Below, one piece after another: positions 1 through 9,848 of a stretch of DNA of 64,000 bases; positions within the stretch are counted from its first letter, which is position 1; every line of letters begins with the position of its first letter. Below the pieces are notes generated by a model. It was not told where the DNA came from. It worked only from the letters and a program-made list of their open reading frames with translations, and made no database searches. A program made the position numbers and the translations under genes. Source of the DNA: Sphingomonas sp. AP4-R1 (GTDB taxonomy: Bacteria; Pseudomonadota; Alphaproteobacteria; Sphingomonadales; Sphingomonadaceae); assembly GCF_013113735.1 (NCBI RefSeq), contig NZ_CP053346.1, forward strand, positions 2,928,001 to 2,992,000. The letters run 5' to 3'.

Positions 1-2451
1 CTGGGGCTCGGCGGCGCGACGCTGGCCGCCGCTCCGGCACCGGCAAAGGCAGGGGCGGAGGCACCTGCGCGCACCGGTCCCGCGCCGGTCCATGCCGACG
101 GCTACGTGCCGTTCACCTTCGATGCCGCGAAGAACAAGGTGTCGCTGGAGGTGCCCGTCTTCGATCAGGACGTGCTGTATTTCGTCTCGGCCGCGACGGG
201 CGGCGGCGAAGTGGAACTGCCGTTCGATCGCGGCGTACACGACACGAGCGTGATCCACTTCGTTCGCGCGGGGCAGAAGGTGCTGGTCGTCGAGCAGAAC
301 ATGGCGTTCCGCGCGCCGAACGCGGCGCCGGCCGAGAAGCAGAATGTGGAGGACAGCTTCCCCACGTCCGTTCTCGCCGCGCTGCCGATCGAAAGCGAGG
401 CGGGCGGCAAGGTGATCGTCGATGCGACGCCTCTGTTCAACCGCGATGCCGCCAATGTCGAGGCGGGGCTGCGCCGCAGCAATCAGGGCAATTATCGCTT
501 CGATCCTCAGCGCTTCGCTTTCTATCCGAAGCGGATGAAGGCGTTTCCCGACAATACCGAGATCGAGACGGTCGCCACCTTCGCATCGGACAGCCCGGGC
601 ACGCTTGTCCGTGCCGTCACGCCCGATCCGCGCAGCCTGACCTTCCGCATCCACCACAGCTTCCTGCGCGCGCCGGCGCCGGGCTTTCATCCGCGTGACG
701 CCGACCCGCGCATCGGCGTCGGGCTGGGCGGTGCCATGTACAAGGATTTCAGCAAGCTGCCGGACGACGCGCCGGTCGGCCAGATCATCGGCCGCTATCG
801 TCTGGAGAAGAAGGATCCGAGCGCCGCGCTGAGCGAGCCGGTGAAGCCGATCACCTTCTATTTCGACACGGCCATCCCCGATCCGATCCGCTTCGCGATG
901 AAGCAGGGCCTGTTGTGGTGGAACAAGGCGTTCGAGGCGGCGGGCTTCAAGAATGCGATCGTGGCGCTGGATCTTCCGGCCGATGTCGATCCGATGGACA
1001 TCCGCTACCCGACGGTGCTGTGGATCGATCGCGACGAGCGCGGCTTCTCGTCGGGCGGCAGCTATCGCGATCCGCGCACGGGCGAACTGCTCGGCACCAA
1101 GACGCACATGGACAGCCACCGCATCCGCACGATCGGCAATTTCTACGATGCCTATTCGGGCGGTCTGCCCGAGGATGGCAGCGGCATCGACGTGGCCGAT
1201 CCCTCGATCCTGCAGAGCCCGGATGTGTGGAATGCGATGCCCAAGGGCCAGCGCGACATGATCCTGGAGCGCCAGGCGCTTCTGACCGCACACGAACTGG
1301 GCCACACGCTGGGCTTCAACCACAATTTCGCGTCGAGCCTGAACAATCAGGCTTCGGTGATGGAATATCCCAGCCCGCGCGTGAAGGTGACGAACGGCAA
1401 GCTCGATCTGTCCGAAGCATTCGAGAAGCAGATCGGCGCCTATGACGTCTATATGGCGCGCTACGCCTATACGCCGTTCGCGCCCGCGCAGGAGAAGGCC
1501 GGGCTGGACGGGATCATCGCCGACATGCGCGCGCACGGCATCATCTACACGCCGTCCGACGATCCGCGCTGGACGGCCTATGACGATCGCGCGACCCCGA
1601 CCGAATATCTCCGCGAGACGCTGGATGCGCGCAAGATCATGCTCGCCACGTATGGGCAGGGCATGCTCAAGGCCGACGAGCCGATCGGCGATCTGCGCGA
1701 TGCGCGGCTGTGGATGGTCTATCTCCACCATCGCTGGGCGATCGACAGCGGCGTGAAATATATTGGCGGCATTTTCACCAACATCGTGGTGAAAGGCGAG
1801 ACGCTGCCGCCGACCGAGTTCATCCCGACCAAATTGCAGCACGACACGCTCGGCCTGCTGATGGAGGCGATCGATCCCAAGACGCTGGAACTGCCGGAAA
1901 GCCTGCTCGTGCAGTTGACTCCGTCGCCGGGCCGCAATCTGGAGGATCTGTCGAAGGACGACATGTTCGATCAGCTGCGCGCCGCGCGGATCGCGGCGGC
2001 CATGGTGCTGGAGCCGCTGTTCAATCCGGAGCGGGCGGCGCGCCTCGTCGCCCTGGCTCCGCGTCAGGCGGGGGCGGTGACGCTGCCCGACGTGTTCGAC
2101 GCGGTGATGGCCAAGACGTGGCATGCCAGCGCCACCGGCACGGCCGAGGAGCGCGCGATCCTGCGCTCGACGCAGGCGGCGGCTTTGGATTCGATGATGA
2201 TCCTGGGCGCGGCCAAGGATACGGCGCCGGAGGCGAAGGCCTATGCGCTGGATCGTCTGGCGTCGCTGGCGGCCGAGCTGAAGAGCAAGAAGGACAGCGA
2301 TCCGCTGACGACCGGCTTCTATCGCCAGAGCGCGCGCGACATCGAGCGCTATCTGGAGGAGCCGGCCAAGTGGGCGCCCAAGACGGCGGTGCCGGACTGG
2401 GGCGGCAATCCGCGCTCGCGCTACACGGTGAACCCGGGCGCTCCGCTCTGA
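1..2451 (+). CDS. Secreted zinc-dependent metalloprotease (DUF5117/DUF4953 type), 5' end outside window
   Basis: The reading frame is open from base 1. It begins with the tail of an Ala-rich signal peptide, so the start lies upstream of the window; about 816 residues are visible. The catalytic motif HELGHTLGFNHNFAS is of the HExxHxxGxxH metzincin type, with two zinc-ligand His in HExxH and a third His after the glycine. This matches the large DUF5117-DUF4953 family of exported proteases common in sphingomonads and Bacteroidetes. The substrate is unknown. A dispersed repeat follows the stop, and the next gene (kup) is unrelated. Confidence is high for the family and low for the physiological role. 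Confidence 0.88.
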   Translation: MGLGGATLAAAPAPAKAGAEAPARTGPAPVHADGYVPFTFDAAKNKVSLEVPVFDQDVLYFVSAATGGGEVELPFDRGVHDTSVIHFVRAGQKVLVVEQNMAFRAPNAAPAEKQNVEDSFPTSVLAALPIESEAGGKVIVDATPLFNRDAANVEAGLRRSNQGNYRFDPQRFAFYPKRMKAFPDNTEIETVATFASDSPGTLVRAVTPDPRSLTFRIHHSFLRAPAPGFHPRDADPRIGVGLGGAMYKDFSKLPDDAPVGQIIGRYRLEKKDPSAALSEPVKPITFYFDTAIPDPIRFAMKQGLLWWNKAFEAAGFKNAIVALDLPADVDPMDIRYPTVLWIDRDERGFSSGGSYRDPRTGELLGTKTHMDSHRIRTIGNFYDAYSGGLPEDGSGIDVADPSILQSPDVWNAMPKGQRDMILERQALLTAHELGHTLGFNHNFASSLNNQASVMEYPSPRVKVTNGKLDLSEAFEKQIGAYDVYMARYAYTPFAPAQEKAGLDGIIADMRAHGIIYTPSDDPRWTAYDDRATPTEYLRETLDARKIMLATYGQGMLKADEPIGDLRDARLWMVYLHHRWAIDSGVKYIGGIFTNIVVKGETLPPTEFIPTKLQHDTLGLLMEAIDPKTLELPESLLVQLTPSPGRNLEDLSKDDMFDQLRAARIAAAMVLEPLFNPERAARLVALAPRQAGAVTLPDVFDAVMAKTWHASATGTAEERAILRSTQAAALDSMMILGAAKDTAPEAKAYALDRLASLAAELKSKKDSDPLTTGFYRQSARDIERYLEEPAKWAPKTAVPDWGGNPRSRYTVNPGAPL

Positions 2452-2494
2452 TCCTTCCCATCTCGAAGGGGGAGGGCGCAAAGTGCACCTTCTC

Positions 2495-2588
2495 CCGTTC
2501 GTGCTGAGCCTGTCGAAGCACCGTTCTTTCTCTTGAATAAGAGAGAGCAGGAAGAACGGCCCCCTTCGACAAGCTCAGGGCAAACGGG
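2495..2588. repeat. Dispersed sphingomonad palindromic element, type A
   Basis: The element opens with CGTTCGTGCTGAGCCTGTCG and closes with the imperfect complement CTTCGACAAGCTCAGGGCAAACG. Its inner arms (GCACCGTTCTT / AAGAACGGCC) also pair. Related copies lie near 26260, 38692, 45001, 49522, 53751 and 55882. This copy sits between the metalloprotease and kup. Confidence 0.85.
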
Positions 2589-2650
2589 GTGGGACGTCAG
2601 TTTCGCGGCTGTCCCGATCGGGGTCGCGATGAAGTTACGCGGTGAAGAAA

Positions 2651-2690
2651 GGGAAATCGTCGCCGGCTGCATGCCCGGCGGCGGTTTCCC
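2651..2690. other. Long hairpin upstream of kup
   Basis: GGGAAATCGTCGCCGG pairs over 16 bp with CCGGCGGCGGTTTCCC, with two G-U wobbles on one strand and an 8-base loop. It lies about 100 bases before the kup start and about 200 bases after the metalloprotease stop. It could be a terminator without a T-run or a structured kup leader. The rest of this 340-base gap holds only the type A repeat. Confidence 0.5.
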
Positions 2691-2793
2691 TTCGCACATC
2701 CGGCCGAAACATTTCGGTTGTCGCTTTTCGTGAACGAGGGGAGCATAGGGCCGCCCGCCCGCGTTGTGCGGGTGCGAAACAGGTTTTGAGAAC

Positions 2794-4701
2794 GTGCCTC
2801 CCGCAGATCATGCTGCTCCCGGCGATCCCGGCGCCCATCATCGTGGCGACCGAAAGACGCTTCCCCTCGCGGTCGGCGCGATCGGAGTGGTGTTCGGCGA
2901 TATCGGCACCTCGCCGCTCTACGCGCTGAAGGAAAGCTTCATCGGCCATCATCCGCTGGCCGTGGATCCGCAGCATCTGTTCGGCGTGCTCAGCCTCGTC
3001 TTCTGGACGATGATGCTGATCGTCACGATCAAATATGTGCTGATCATCCTGCGCGCGGACAATGACGGGGAGGGCGGCAGCCTCGCCTTGCTGGCGCTGA
3101 TCGCGCGATCGTCCGGCGCGCGGAAGCTGACCCCGATCATCGCGGTACTGGGCGTGGTGGCGACCGCGCTCTTCTATGGCGATGCGATCATCACGCCGGC
3201 CATCTCCGTGCTGTCCGCCGTCGAGGGCCTCGCCACGGTGGAGCCCGCGTTCGTGCATCTGGTGATGCCGATCTCCATCCTGATCCTGATCGGCCTGTTC
3301 GCGATCCAGTCGCACGGCACGGCGCGCGTCGGCGCGCTGTTCGGCCCGGTCATGATCTTCTACTTCCTGGTGATCGCGGCGCTCGGTCTTCTCAGCATCG
3401 TCGCGCGGCCCGACATTCTCTGGAGCCTCAACCCGGTCTGGGCGGTGCGCTTCTTCGCGCTCGATCCGAAGGTCGCTTTCCTTGCGCTCGGCTCCGTGGT
3501 GCTGGCGGTGACGGGCGCGGAGGCGCTGTATGCCGACATGGGCCATTTCGGGCGCAAGGCGATCAGCATCTCGTGGCTGTACGTGGCCTTTCCCTGCCTG
3601 ATGCTCAATTATCTGGGGCAGGGGGCGCTGCTGCTGGGTCAGCCCGATGCGATCGAAAACCCCTTCTTCCTGATGGCGCCGGAGCAGGTTCGCCTGCCGC
3701 TCGTGATCCTCGCCACGCTCGCGACGGTCATCGCCAGCCAGGCGGTGATCTCGGGGGCTTTCTCGGTCACGCAGCAGGCGATCCAGCTCGGCTTCCTGCC
3801 GCGCCTGCGGATCGTCTACACCAGTGCGCGCGAAGCCGGGCAGATCTATGTGCCGCTGGTCAACGGCATGCTGCTCGTCTTCGTGGTGCTGATCACGATC
3901 GGCTTCCGCAGTTCGTCCAACCTCGCCGCCGCTTATGGCATCGCGGTGACGGGCACGATGTTCATCACGGCCTGCATGCTGGGCGTGCTGACCTTCCGGG
4001 TCTGGCGCTGGCACCCCGCGCTGGCCGCGCTCGTGACGGGCGTGGCCCTGCTGGTCGACGGGCTTTATCTCGCCTCGAACATGACCAAGCTGACCGATGG
4101 CGGCTGGTTTCCGCTGGCGGTGGCGGTGGTGGTGTTCACGCTGCTGACGACCTGGTCGAAGGGCCAGAAGCTGATGCGCGCACGCGTGGCCGAGGACATG
4201 ATGGCTGCCGAATTGTTCATCGCCTCCGCCTCGCCCAAGCTGGAACGCGTCCCCGGCACGGCCATCTTCCTGTCCGCCGCCAAGGAGGGCATCCCGGCCG
4301 CGCTGCTGCACAATGTGAAGCACAACAAGGTGCTGCACGAGCGCAACCTGATCCTGACGCTGATCATCGAACAGGTGCCGTTCGTGGGCGAGGCGCGCCG
4401 GCTGGAAGTGGCCGATCTGGGCGAGGGCTTCTTCCGCGTCTTCCTCCGTTATGGCTTCATGGAGGAGATGAACGTGCCGGCCGCGCTCGACATACGCGAG
4501 ATTTGCGGTGGCCCGTTCAAGCAGATGGAAACCAGCTATTTCCTGAGCCGGCAGACGCTCATCCCGTCGCCCCGGCCGGGCATGGCGCTGTGGCGGGAGC
4601 ATCTGTTCGCCTGGATGGTCCGCAACGCGGAAAGCGCGATGGAATTCTTCCGCCTGCCCACCAATCGCGTGGTGGAACTGGGCAGCCAGGTCGAGATCTG
4701 A
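2794..4701 (+). CDS. kup: KUP-family potassium uptake transporter
   Basis: This is an integral inner-membrane K+/H+ symporter. The N-terminal signature [17 protein letters not shown] is diagnostic for the KUP/HAK/KT family. About twelve hydrophobic segments follow, then a hydrophilic C-terminal cytoplasmic domain. From the GTG at 2794 the protein has 635 residues, the usual size for bacterial Kup. A TTG at 2764 in the same frame would add a Cys-containing decapeptide unlike the family, so the later GTG is preferred. The gene stands alone, behind a repeat and a hairpin and ahead of a terminator-like hairpin. The family is known for K+ uptake, often at low pH. Confidence 0.93.
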   Translation: MPPADHAAPGDPGAHHRGDRKTLPLAVGAIGVVFGDIGTSPLYALKESFIGHHPLAVDPQHLFGVLSLVFWTMMLIVTIKYVLIILRADNDGEGGSLALLALIARSSGARKLTPIIAVLGVVATALFYGDAIITPAISVLSAVEGLATVEPAFVHLVMPISILILIGLFAIQSHGTARVGALFGPVMIFYFLVIAALGLLSIVARPDILWSLNPVWAVRFFALDPKVAFLALGSVVLAVTGAEALYADMGHFGRKAISISWLYVAFPCLMLNYLGQGALLLGQPDAIENPFFLMAPEQVRLPLVILATLATVIASQAVISGAFSVTQQAIQLGFLPRLRIVYTSAREAGQIYVPLVNGMLLVFVVLITIGFRSSSNLAAAYGIAVTGTMFITACMLGVLTFRVWRWHPALAALVTGVALLVDGLYLASNMTKLTDGGWFPLAVAVVVFTLLTTWSKGQKLMRARVAEDMMAAELFIASASPKLERVPGTAIFLSAAKEGIPAALLHNVKHNKVLHERNLILTLIIEQVPFVGEARRLEVADLGEGFFRVFLRYGFMEEMNVPAALDIREICGGPFKQMETSYFLSRQTLIPSPRPGMALWREHLFAWMVRNAESAMEFFRLPTNRVVELGSQVEI

Positions 4702-4733
4702 TTTTCTGATTGAGATGCGCCTGTCGGCGCCTC

Positions 4734-4756
4734 GAAATGCGCGCCTCGCGCATTTC
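4734..4756 (+). terminator. Hairpin after kup
   Basis: GAAATGCGCG-CCT-CGCGCATTTC is a perfect 10-bp stem with a 3-base loop, 33 bases after the kup stop. No strong T-run follows, so it may be a transcript-end stabiliser or a weak terminator. Confidence 0.5.
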
Positions 4757-4838
4757 CCAACAGCCTTATGACGCCGGGCTATCGGGCGGGGGCAGGGCGC
4801 GTTATCCCGTCCGCTCGCTCCACCGCACAAGGATCCCC

Positions 4839-5768
4839 ATGGCCTCCGGTCTCGTAGCCCTGCTCGACGATATTGCCGGCATCACCAAGCTCGCCGCCGC
4901 GAGCCTCGATGATGTGGGCGCGGCCGCCGGCAAGGCGGGCAGCAAGGCGGTGGGCGTGGTGGTCGACGATACGGCGGTGACGCCGCGTTACGTCACCGGC
5001 CTCGCCCCCGAGCGCGAACTGCCGATCATCGGCAAGATCGCGCTGGGATCGATCCGCAACAAATTGCTGATCCTGCTGCCGGTGGCGCTGCTGCTGAGCG
5101 CGTTCGCACCCTGGGCGATCACGCCGCTGCTGATGGCGGGCGGTGCCTTCCTCTGCTTCGAGGGCGCCGAGAAGCTGATCGAGGCGCTGGGCGGCGAAGC
5201 GCATGGCGACGACGACGAGAAGGCCGCCAATGCGGCCGATCTGGAAAAGCAGAAGGTGTCCGGCGCGATCCGCACCGACCTGATCCTGTCGGCCGAGATC
5301 ATGGCGATCGCGCTCAGCAGCGTGTCCCATGCGCCGTTCCTCACGCAGGCGGTGGCGCTGGTGCTGGTGGCGATCGGGATCACGGCGGGCGTTTACGGTG
5401 TGGTCGGGCTGATCGTGAAGATGGACGATATCGGCCTCTATCTGGCGCGCCGCGGCGGCAGCGCCACCAAGGCGATCGGGCGCGGGCTGGTGAAGGGCAT
5501 GCCGGTGGTGATGTCCGCGCTCGCCACGATCGGCACGGCGGCGATGCTGTGGGTGGGCGGCGGCATCCTCGTCCACGGCATGGAGGTGCTGGGTTTTGCC
5601 GCGCCTGCCCATCTGATCCACACGGCGGGCGAAACGGCGGCCGGGATAGCGCCTGCGATCGGGAGCCTCATCGCCTGGATCGTCGGTGCGATCGGATCGG
5701 CGATCGTCGGCATCGTGATCGGCGGGATCATCGCGCTGGCGCTGCACATGGCGCGCCCCGCCCACTGA
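4839..5768 (+). CDS. DUF808 family inner-membrane protein (YedI-like)
   Basis: The 309-residue protein begins MASGLVALLDDIAGITKLAA, the typical N-terminus of the DUF808/YedI family. It goes on with the family-like segments VVVDDTAVTPRYVTGL and LLMAGGAFLCFEGAEKL and several hydrophobic helices near residues 65-110, 145-185 and 225-305. The ATG at 4839 was chosen because the family starts exactly there; the upstream in-frame extension has no similarity. The function of the family is unknown. It appears to be a single-gene unit after kup. Confidence 0.88.
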   Translation: MASGLVALLDDIAGITKLAAASLDDVGAAAGKAGSKAVGVVVDDTAVTPRYVTGLAPERELPIIGKIALGSIRNKLLILLPVALLLSAFAPWAITPLLMAGGAFLCFEGAEKLIEALGGEAHGDDDEKAANAADLEKQKVSGAIRTDLILSAEIMAIALSSVSHAPFLTQAVALVLVAIGITAGVYGVVGLIVKMDDIGLYLARRGGSATKAIGRGLVKGMPVVMSALATIGTAAMLWVGGGILVHGMEVLGFAAPAHLIHTAGETAAGIAPAIGSLIAWIVGAIGSAIVGIVIGGIIALALHMARPAH

Positions 5769-5851
5769 TCGGGGCCCTGCTTCCGCCGACCCTCGATCCA
5801 TGGTATTTCGTTGCCGAAGCGTGACGAAATGCGGCGGGGGCGGCATCGGGC

Positions 5852-6631
5852 ATGACAACGATCGCGGGACTATGGCCGACAGGGGCGCCGCCGCGCTCGC
5901 CCCGCTTTGCGCCGCGCCATCCCGCCGACGCTTATATATTCGCGATCCTCACCTTTTATGTGTGGCTGGGCATCGTCATGGGCTTCGGTGGCGAGATCCT
6001 CGCCCATTATGCGCAGCACAAGCCCGCTTATCCGCTGATCGTCCATGTCCATGCCATCGCGTTCGTCGGCTGGCTGCTGCTGTTCACCACGCAGGTCGCG
6101 CTGGTGCGGAGCCGCCGTCTCGCGCTGCATCGCAGGGTGGGCATCGGGATGATCGGTCTCGCGATCGTGATGATGGTCCTCGGGCCGGTGACGGCGATCA
6201 TCATCGATCGGGCGCGGATGGCGGTGCCGGGCGGGGACGGTCCGTCCTTCCTCTACATCCAGTTCGCCGACATGCTGGCCTTTGGCGGTCTCGTCGCGGC
6301 TGGCGTCAGGCTGCGCTGGCGCGCGGCGGATCACAAGCGGTTGATGATCCTGTCGCTGCTGGCGATCAGCGATGCGGGCTTCGCGCGCTGGCTGTTCGCG
6401 CCGATCGGCCACGTGATCACCGATCCCTTCTGGCTGAACCTCGTCGGTGGATATGGCGGCAATGACGTCGGCATCGTCGCGCTGGGCCTCTATGATCTCG
6501 TGACCAGGCGACGGCTGAATGGGGCCTATGTGGGAGGCGTGGCCTTCCTCGCCGCAATTCAGCTGATCGCGGTGTGGGCCTATCTCGAGCCCGCCGCCCG
6601 GCCGCTGGTGCTGCGCCTGCTGGGCGCGTGA
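5852..6631 (+). CDS. Uncharacterised polytopic membrane protein
   Basis: A 259-residue protein with about six or seven hydrophobic segments. The pattern HVHAIAFVGWLLLFTTQVAL followed by a LALHRRVG turn resembles DUF2306-like and related small heme- or quinone-type membrane proteins, in which His and Arg flank a helix. I cannot name the family with confidence. It starts at an ATG about 85 bases after the DUF808 stop, and an M28 peptidase lies downstream on the same strand. No catalytic motif is visible. Confidence 0.7.
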   Translation: MTTIAGLWPTGAPPRSPRFAPRHPADAYIFAILTFYVWLGIVMGFGGEILAHYAQHKPAYPLIVHVHAIAFVGWLLLFTTQVALVRSRRLALHRRVGIGMIGLAIVMMVLGPVTAIIIDRARMAVPGGDGPSFLYIQFADMLAFGGLVAAGVRLRWRAADHKRLMILSLLAISDAGFARWLFAPIGHVITDPFWLNLVGGYGGNDVGIVALGLYDLVTRRRLNGAYVGGVAFLAAIQLIAVWAYLEPAARPLVLRLLGA

Positions 6632-6717
6632 GGCGCCGTCCGTCGCCCTTTGTTACGAACGGGCCCTTGCGTTCGACACGCTAGCTCGCGAAACCTGCCC
6701 GCACCGGGGGTAAAGCC

Positions 6718-8226
6718 ATGTTCGTGTCGTTGTTTCTCGCCGCTGCAGCCGCAGGGCATCGCCCGCCACGCGTGGCGCCCATGCCCGATCGCGACACCGC
6801 CGCATGGTGGCAGGCGACCCAGCAGCTTTCGGGCGACGACATGGAAGGGCGCGATGTCGGATCGCCCGGTTATGACCGCGCGGCGCAACTGGTGGCGGCC
6901 GCCTTCGCCAAGGCCGGGCTGAAGCCGGCGGGCGAGAACGGCTCCTTCTTCCAGACGCTGAAGCTCACCGACGTGACGATCGACAAGGAGGGGACGCATC
7001 TCGCCATCGATGGTCGTCCGCTGCGCTTCCTGCAGGACCTCACCCTGCGCGCCTCATCGGACCTGCCGGCCGAACTGGGCGGTACGATCGCCTTCCGCGG
7101 CTATTGCGGGCGCGAGGCGATGGGGGATGTGAAGGGCAAGATCATACTCTGCTACGGCACGCGCAAGCCGGGGTTTCCGACACCGGCCGAGCGGACCGAG
7201 GCGGCGCGGGCAGGCGGCGCGATCGGCGTGCTGACGATCGCGGACCCGTCCTTCACGGTCGAGCCGCCGCGCTGGCCCGCCGCTTATGCCCGCACCGTCA
7301 CCTTCGAGGATGCGAAGCCGGTGGCGGTGGACCGGATGCTGCTCGGCACCGTCAATGTCGATGCGCTGGCGAACATGATCGAGGGCAGCGGGCGGGATCC
7401 AGCCGCGATCGTGACGGAGGGAAGCGCCGGGCGGCCGTTGCCGAGCTTCGATGCCGGGCGTTTCACGGCGCGGATCGCACTGTCGCATCGTGCGATCCGA
7501 TCGGACAATGTGCTGGCGATGCTGCCGGGCACGGATCCGGTGCTGAAGGACGAGGTGATCGTCCTCTCCGCGCATCTCGACGGCTATGGCTTCGGCGAGC
7601 CGGTCGATGGCGATGCGCTGTATAATGGCGCGTTCGACGATGCGGCCTATGTCGCCCTGCTGGAACGGCTGGCGGAGCGGCGCGCGGGCAAGGGCTATCG
7701 CCGTTCGGTGCTGTTCGCGGCCTTTACGGGCGAGGAGAAAGGGCTGCTGGGCGCCACCTATTTCACCAGCCGCCCGACCGTGCCGATCAGGGCGATCGTG
7801 GCGGACATCAATCTGGACCAGTTGCGGCCGATCTTTCCGCTCGATCTGCTGACGGTCCATGCGCTCAACGACAGCACGCTGGGCGATGCTGTGCGCGACG
7901 TGGCCGCGCGGCAGAAGATCGCGGTACGGATCGATCCGGAGCCGGAGCGCAACCTGCTCACCCGCGCCGACCATTGGCCGTTCATCCGCAAGGGTATCCC
8001 CGCGACGGGTTTCGTCTTCGGCTATCGCCCCGGATCGCCCGCCGAGAAGATCTATCGGGGATGGTACGATACCCGTTACCACCGGCCGCAGGACGATTTG
8101 ACCCAGCCGATCGACTGGGCGGCGGCGGGCAAGTTCAACCGCTTCTTCTACGACCTGACGGCGCAGGTCGCCGACGCGCCCGATCGCCCGCGCTGGAAGC
8201 CCGGCAGCGCCTACGCCAAGCCTTAA
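6718..8226 (+). CDS. Secreted M28-family zinc aminopeptidase
   Basis: The 502-residue protein has a short N-terminal hydrophobic export signal. A PA-type insert lies near residues 120-220. A C-terminal M28 di-zinc peptidase domain carries AHLDGYG (first His-x-Asp), NGAFDDAAY (bridging Asp), TGEEKGLLG (catalytic Glu-Glu), DINLDQ and DHWPFIRKGIP (last His ligand). These motifs support an exported aminopeptidase that trims peptides in the periplasm or outside the cell. The ATG at 6718 is preceded by a G-rich ribosome-binding site. Together with the metalloprotease at the window start it suggests proteolytic scavenging, though the genes are not adjacent. Confidence 0.88.
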   Translation: MFVSLFLAAAAAGHRPPRVAPMPDRDTAAWWQATQQLSGDDMEGRDVGSPGYDRAAQLVAAAFAKAGLKPAGENGSFFQTLKLTDVTIDKEGTHLAIDGRPLRFLQDLTLRASSDLPAELGGTIAFRGYCGREAMGDVKGKIILCYGTRKPGFPTPAERTEAARAGGAIGVLTIADPSFTVEPPRWPAAYARTVTFEDAKPVAVDRMLLGTVNVDALANMIEGSGRDPAAIVTEGSAGRPLPSFDAGRFTARIALSHRAIRSDNVLAMLPGTDPVLKDEVIVLSAHLDGYGFGEPVDGDALYNGAFDDAAYVALLERLAERRAGKGYRRSVLFAAFTGEEKGLLGATYFTSRPTVPIRAIVADINLDQLRPIFPLDLLTVHALNDSTLGDAVRDVAARQKIAVRIDPEPERNLLTRADHWPFIRKGIPATGFVFGYRPGSPAEKIYRGWYDTRYHRPQDDLTQPIDWAAAGKFNRFFYDLTAQVADAPDRPRWKPGSAYAKP

Positions 8227-8284
8227 AGCACCATACCAGTGCGGTCTGGCATCGCAGGCTGATCGAAGCGCGCGTCTGCCGGAG

Positions 8285-8308
8285 ATGCCGGCTTTCGCCG
8301 GGATGACG
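8285..8308. repeat. Short intergenic palindrome (CCGGCtttcGCCGG type)
   Basis: ATGCCGGCTTTCGCCGGGATGAC is a short hairpin-forming sequence of a kind found dispersed between genes in many alpha- and betaproteobacteria. Here it lies between the M28 peptidase and a small ORF. Confidence 0.55.
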
Positions 8309-8328
8309 AGGACGGTAGCGTCGGGGGC

Positions 8329-8526
8329 ATGCGAACCACCTCCGACAGCGACGCCGTACGCCTCTACCATCTCGACGCCGACAGTGGCGCAGCGACGACC
8401 CTGCTCTACGGCACGATGGCGGAAGCCCTGCGCGCCGCCGAGGCCGAGCCGGAGGATGTGCAGCAAGGCCTATTCCTCCAGACCAGCAACGACGTGGCCG
8501 CCTATCTCGACCTGATCGGCGAATAA
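8329..8526 (+). CDS. Small hypothetical protein, 65 aa
   Basis: The predicted peptide is acidic and soluble, without cysteines or a membrane segment, and ends DVAAYLDLIGE. Its start follows a G-rich stretch (GTCGGGGGC) that could bind ribosomes. Gene end and the end of the convergent YCII-like gene are only 12 bases apart, a compact arrangement typical of real genes. I do not recognise a family. Confidence 0.6.
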   Translation: MRTTSDSDAVRLYHLDADSGAATTLLYGTMAEALRAAEAEPEDVQQGLFLQTSNDVAAYLDLIGE

Positions 8527-8538
8527 GCGGGCAGGGGC

Positions 8539-8886
8539 TCAGTCGCGCAGGAGCAGGCCCAGCGGCCAGAGCGGGCCGATCGGGATCAGCTCGAACACCA
8601 TCATCCCCGCCTGCCCCAGCGGGAGTGCCTCCAGCAGCGCATGCGCCTCGGCCGGATCGGTCAGGTTCATCAGGAAGACGGCGCCCTCGCCATCGGAGCG
8701 GGCGAACCACTGATCGATCTTGCCCGCCAATTGCAGCGCCATCGTCTCCCGCGCCTCGAACGGCATGACGGGCGTCCGCGCTGCCGGTGTGGCCTTTTCG
8801 GTCCAGCGACCGAGCGCGAGGATGCGGGTGACGGGAACGCGCGACAGGGCCTTCATCGCTTCCAGGCTCGGAGGCTCGGTATTCAT
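8539..8886 (-). CDS. YCII-like / muconolactone-isomerase-fold small protein
   Basis: A 115-residue soluble protein. The C-terminal half (GEGAVFLMNLTDPAEAHALL, then LPLGQAGMMVFELIPIGPL) has the alpha-beta ferredoxin-like pattern of YCII or muconolactone isomerase domains. The ATG at 8886 overlaps the stop of the upstream alpha/beta hydrolase by four bases (ATGA), so the two are almost certainly co-translated. The role is probably in the same small-molecule pathway; the substrate is unknown. Confidence 0.7.
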   Translation of the reverse strand: MNTEPPSLEAMKALSRVPVTRILALGRWTEKATPAARTPVMPFEARETMALQLAGKIDQWFARSDGEGAVFLMNLTDPAEAHALLEALPLGQAGMMVFELIPIGPLWPLGLLLRD

Positions 8887-9752
8887 GACAGGATCTCCCT
8901 GGCGACCTGCGCCGGTTCGTCGGATTGAAGCCAATGGCCGGCAGCGACGGGATGAAAGGTGCCGCGCCGGAAGCGGGCGGCACGCTCGCGGCCCATGGCC
9001 GTCGTGAGATAAGGATCGGCGATGCCCCAGATGACCTTTACGGGCATGTCGAGCGCCTGCAGCAGATCCAGCCGTCCGCTGTTCAGCTGAAGCTCGGCAT
9101 AAAAAGCGGCGGTCATCTGCGCAAAGGCGGGGCCGGCGCCGGGCTGACGGATGAAATTGTCCGCGATGAGCGGACCGATCACGCTTTCGAAGCGGGCACC
9201 TTGCGTCGGGGGCAAACTCGCGGCGAACCGGCCCTGCTGCCACCGCAGGAGCCAGCCGAATTGGGTCGTGTCCGTCGCGATCGCATGGGCCAGTGCCGTC
9301 AGGTCCGGATCTGCGAACAGGATGATCATTTCCGGCCAGTGCGCGAGCGGCGACGCGTCGAAAGCGGAATTGAGGATGTACAGCCCGGCGACCTGCTCGG
9401 GATGCGCGATCGCGAAGTTGATGCCCACGATTCCGGAGGAATCGTGCGGCACCAGCGCGACCGTGCCGAGGTTTAGCGCGCGGACTACGGTTTTGAGATC
9501 GCCGAGCTGCTGCGCGAAACTGTATTGCGCGCCCGCCGGCTTGTCCGAAGCGCCGAAGCCGAGAAAGTCGAACAGCACCACCCGGCGACCTGCGGCGACG
9601 AGATAGGGCACGAGATCGTCATAGATGCCGAGATGATCCGGAAAGCCGTGCATCAGGACCAGCGCAGGGCCTGCGCCGGCATAGTCACGGACGTAGATCT
9701 CGCCCGCGCCGCTGGGGATGCGATGCGCGTCATAGGGGATCGGATCGGCCAT
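8883..9752 (-). CDS. Alpha/beta-fold hydrolase with Asp-type nucleophile elbow
   Basis: A 289-residue alpha/beta hydrolase. The oxyanion-hole region is LVLMHGFPDH. The nucleophile elbow reads VPHDSSGIVG, which aligns with the HDWGG elbow of epoxide hydrolases and haloalkane dehalogenases, so the nucleophile is probably Asp rather than Ser. KVIWGIADPYL is the usual acid-loop strand, and AAGHWLQSDEP carries the catalytic His. An upstream AraC regulator on the same strand (96-base gap) and an overlapping YCII-like gene downstream suggest a small operon for detoxifying or using an epoxide, halide or ester. Confidence 0.82.
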   Translation of the reverse strand: MADPIPYDAHRIPSGAGEIYVRDYAGAGPALVLMHGFPDHLGIYDDLVPYLVAAGRRVVLFDFLGFGASDKPAGAQYSFAQQLGDLKTVVRALNLGTVALVPHDSSGIVGINFAIAHPEQVAGLYILNSAFDASPLAHWPEMIILFADPDLTALAHAIATDTTQFGWLLRWQQGRFAASLPPTQGARFESVIGPLIADNFIRQPGAGPAFAQMTAAFYAELQLNSGRLDLLQALDMPVKVIWGIADPYLTTAMGRERAARFRRGTFHPVAAGHWLQSDEPAQVAREILS

Positions 9753-9848
9753 CGCGTCCTCCGTGGGGCCGCTATGGGGCGGCCTCTCGGACGCGACTAT
9801 CGATCGGAACGACGGCCGGGTATTGGATAAAGCGGACGCGCCCTCTGG

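Noticed and set aside
2635..4830. Long open frame of about 731 codons opposite kup (minus strand)
   Set aside because: Composition is His/Arg/Gln-rich low-complexity, as expected for the antisense of a G+C-rich gene, and kup on the other strand is certain.
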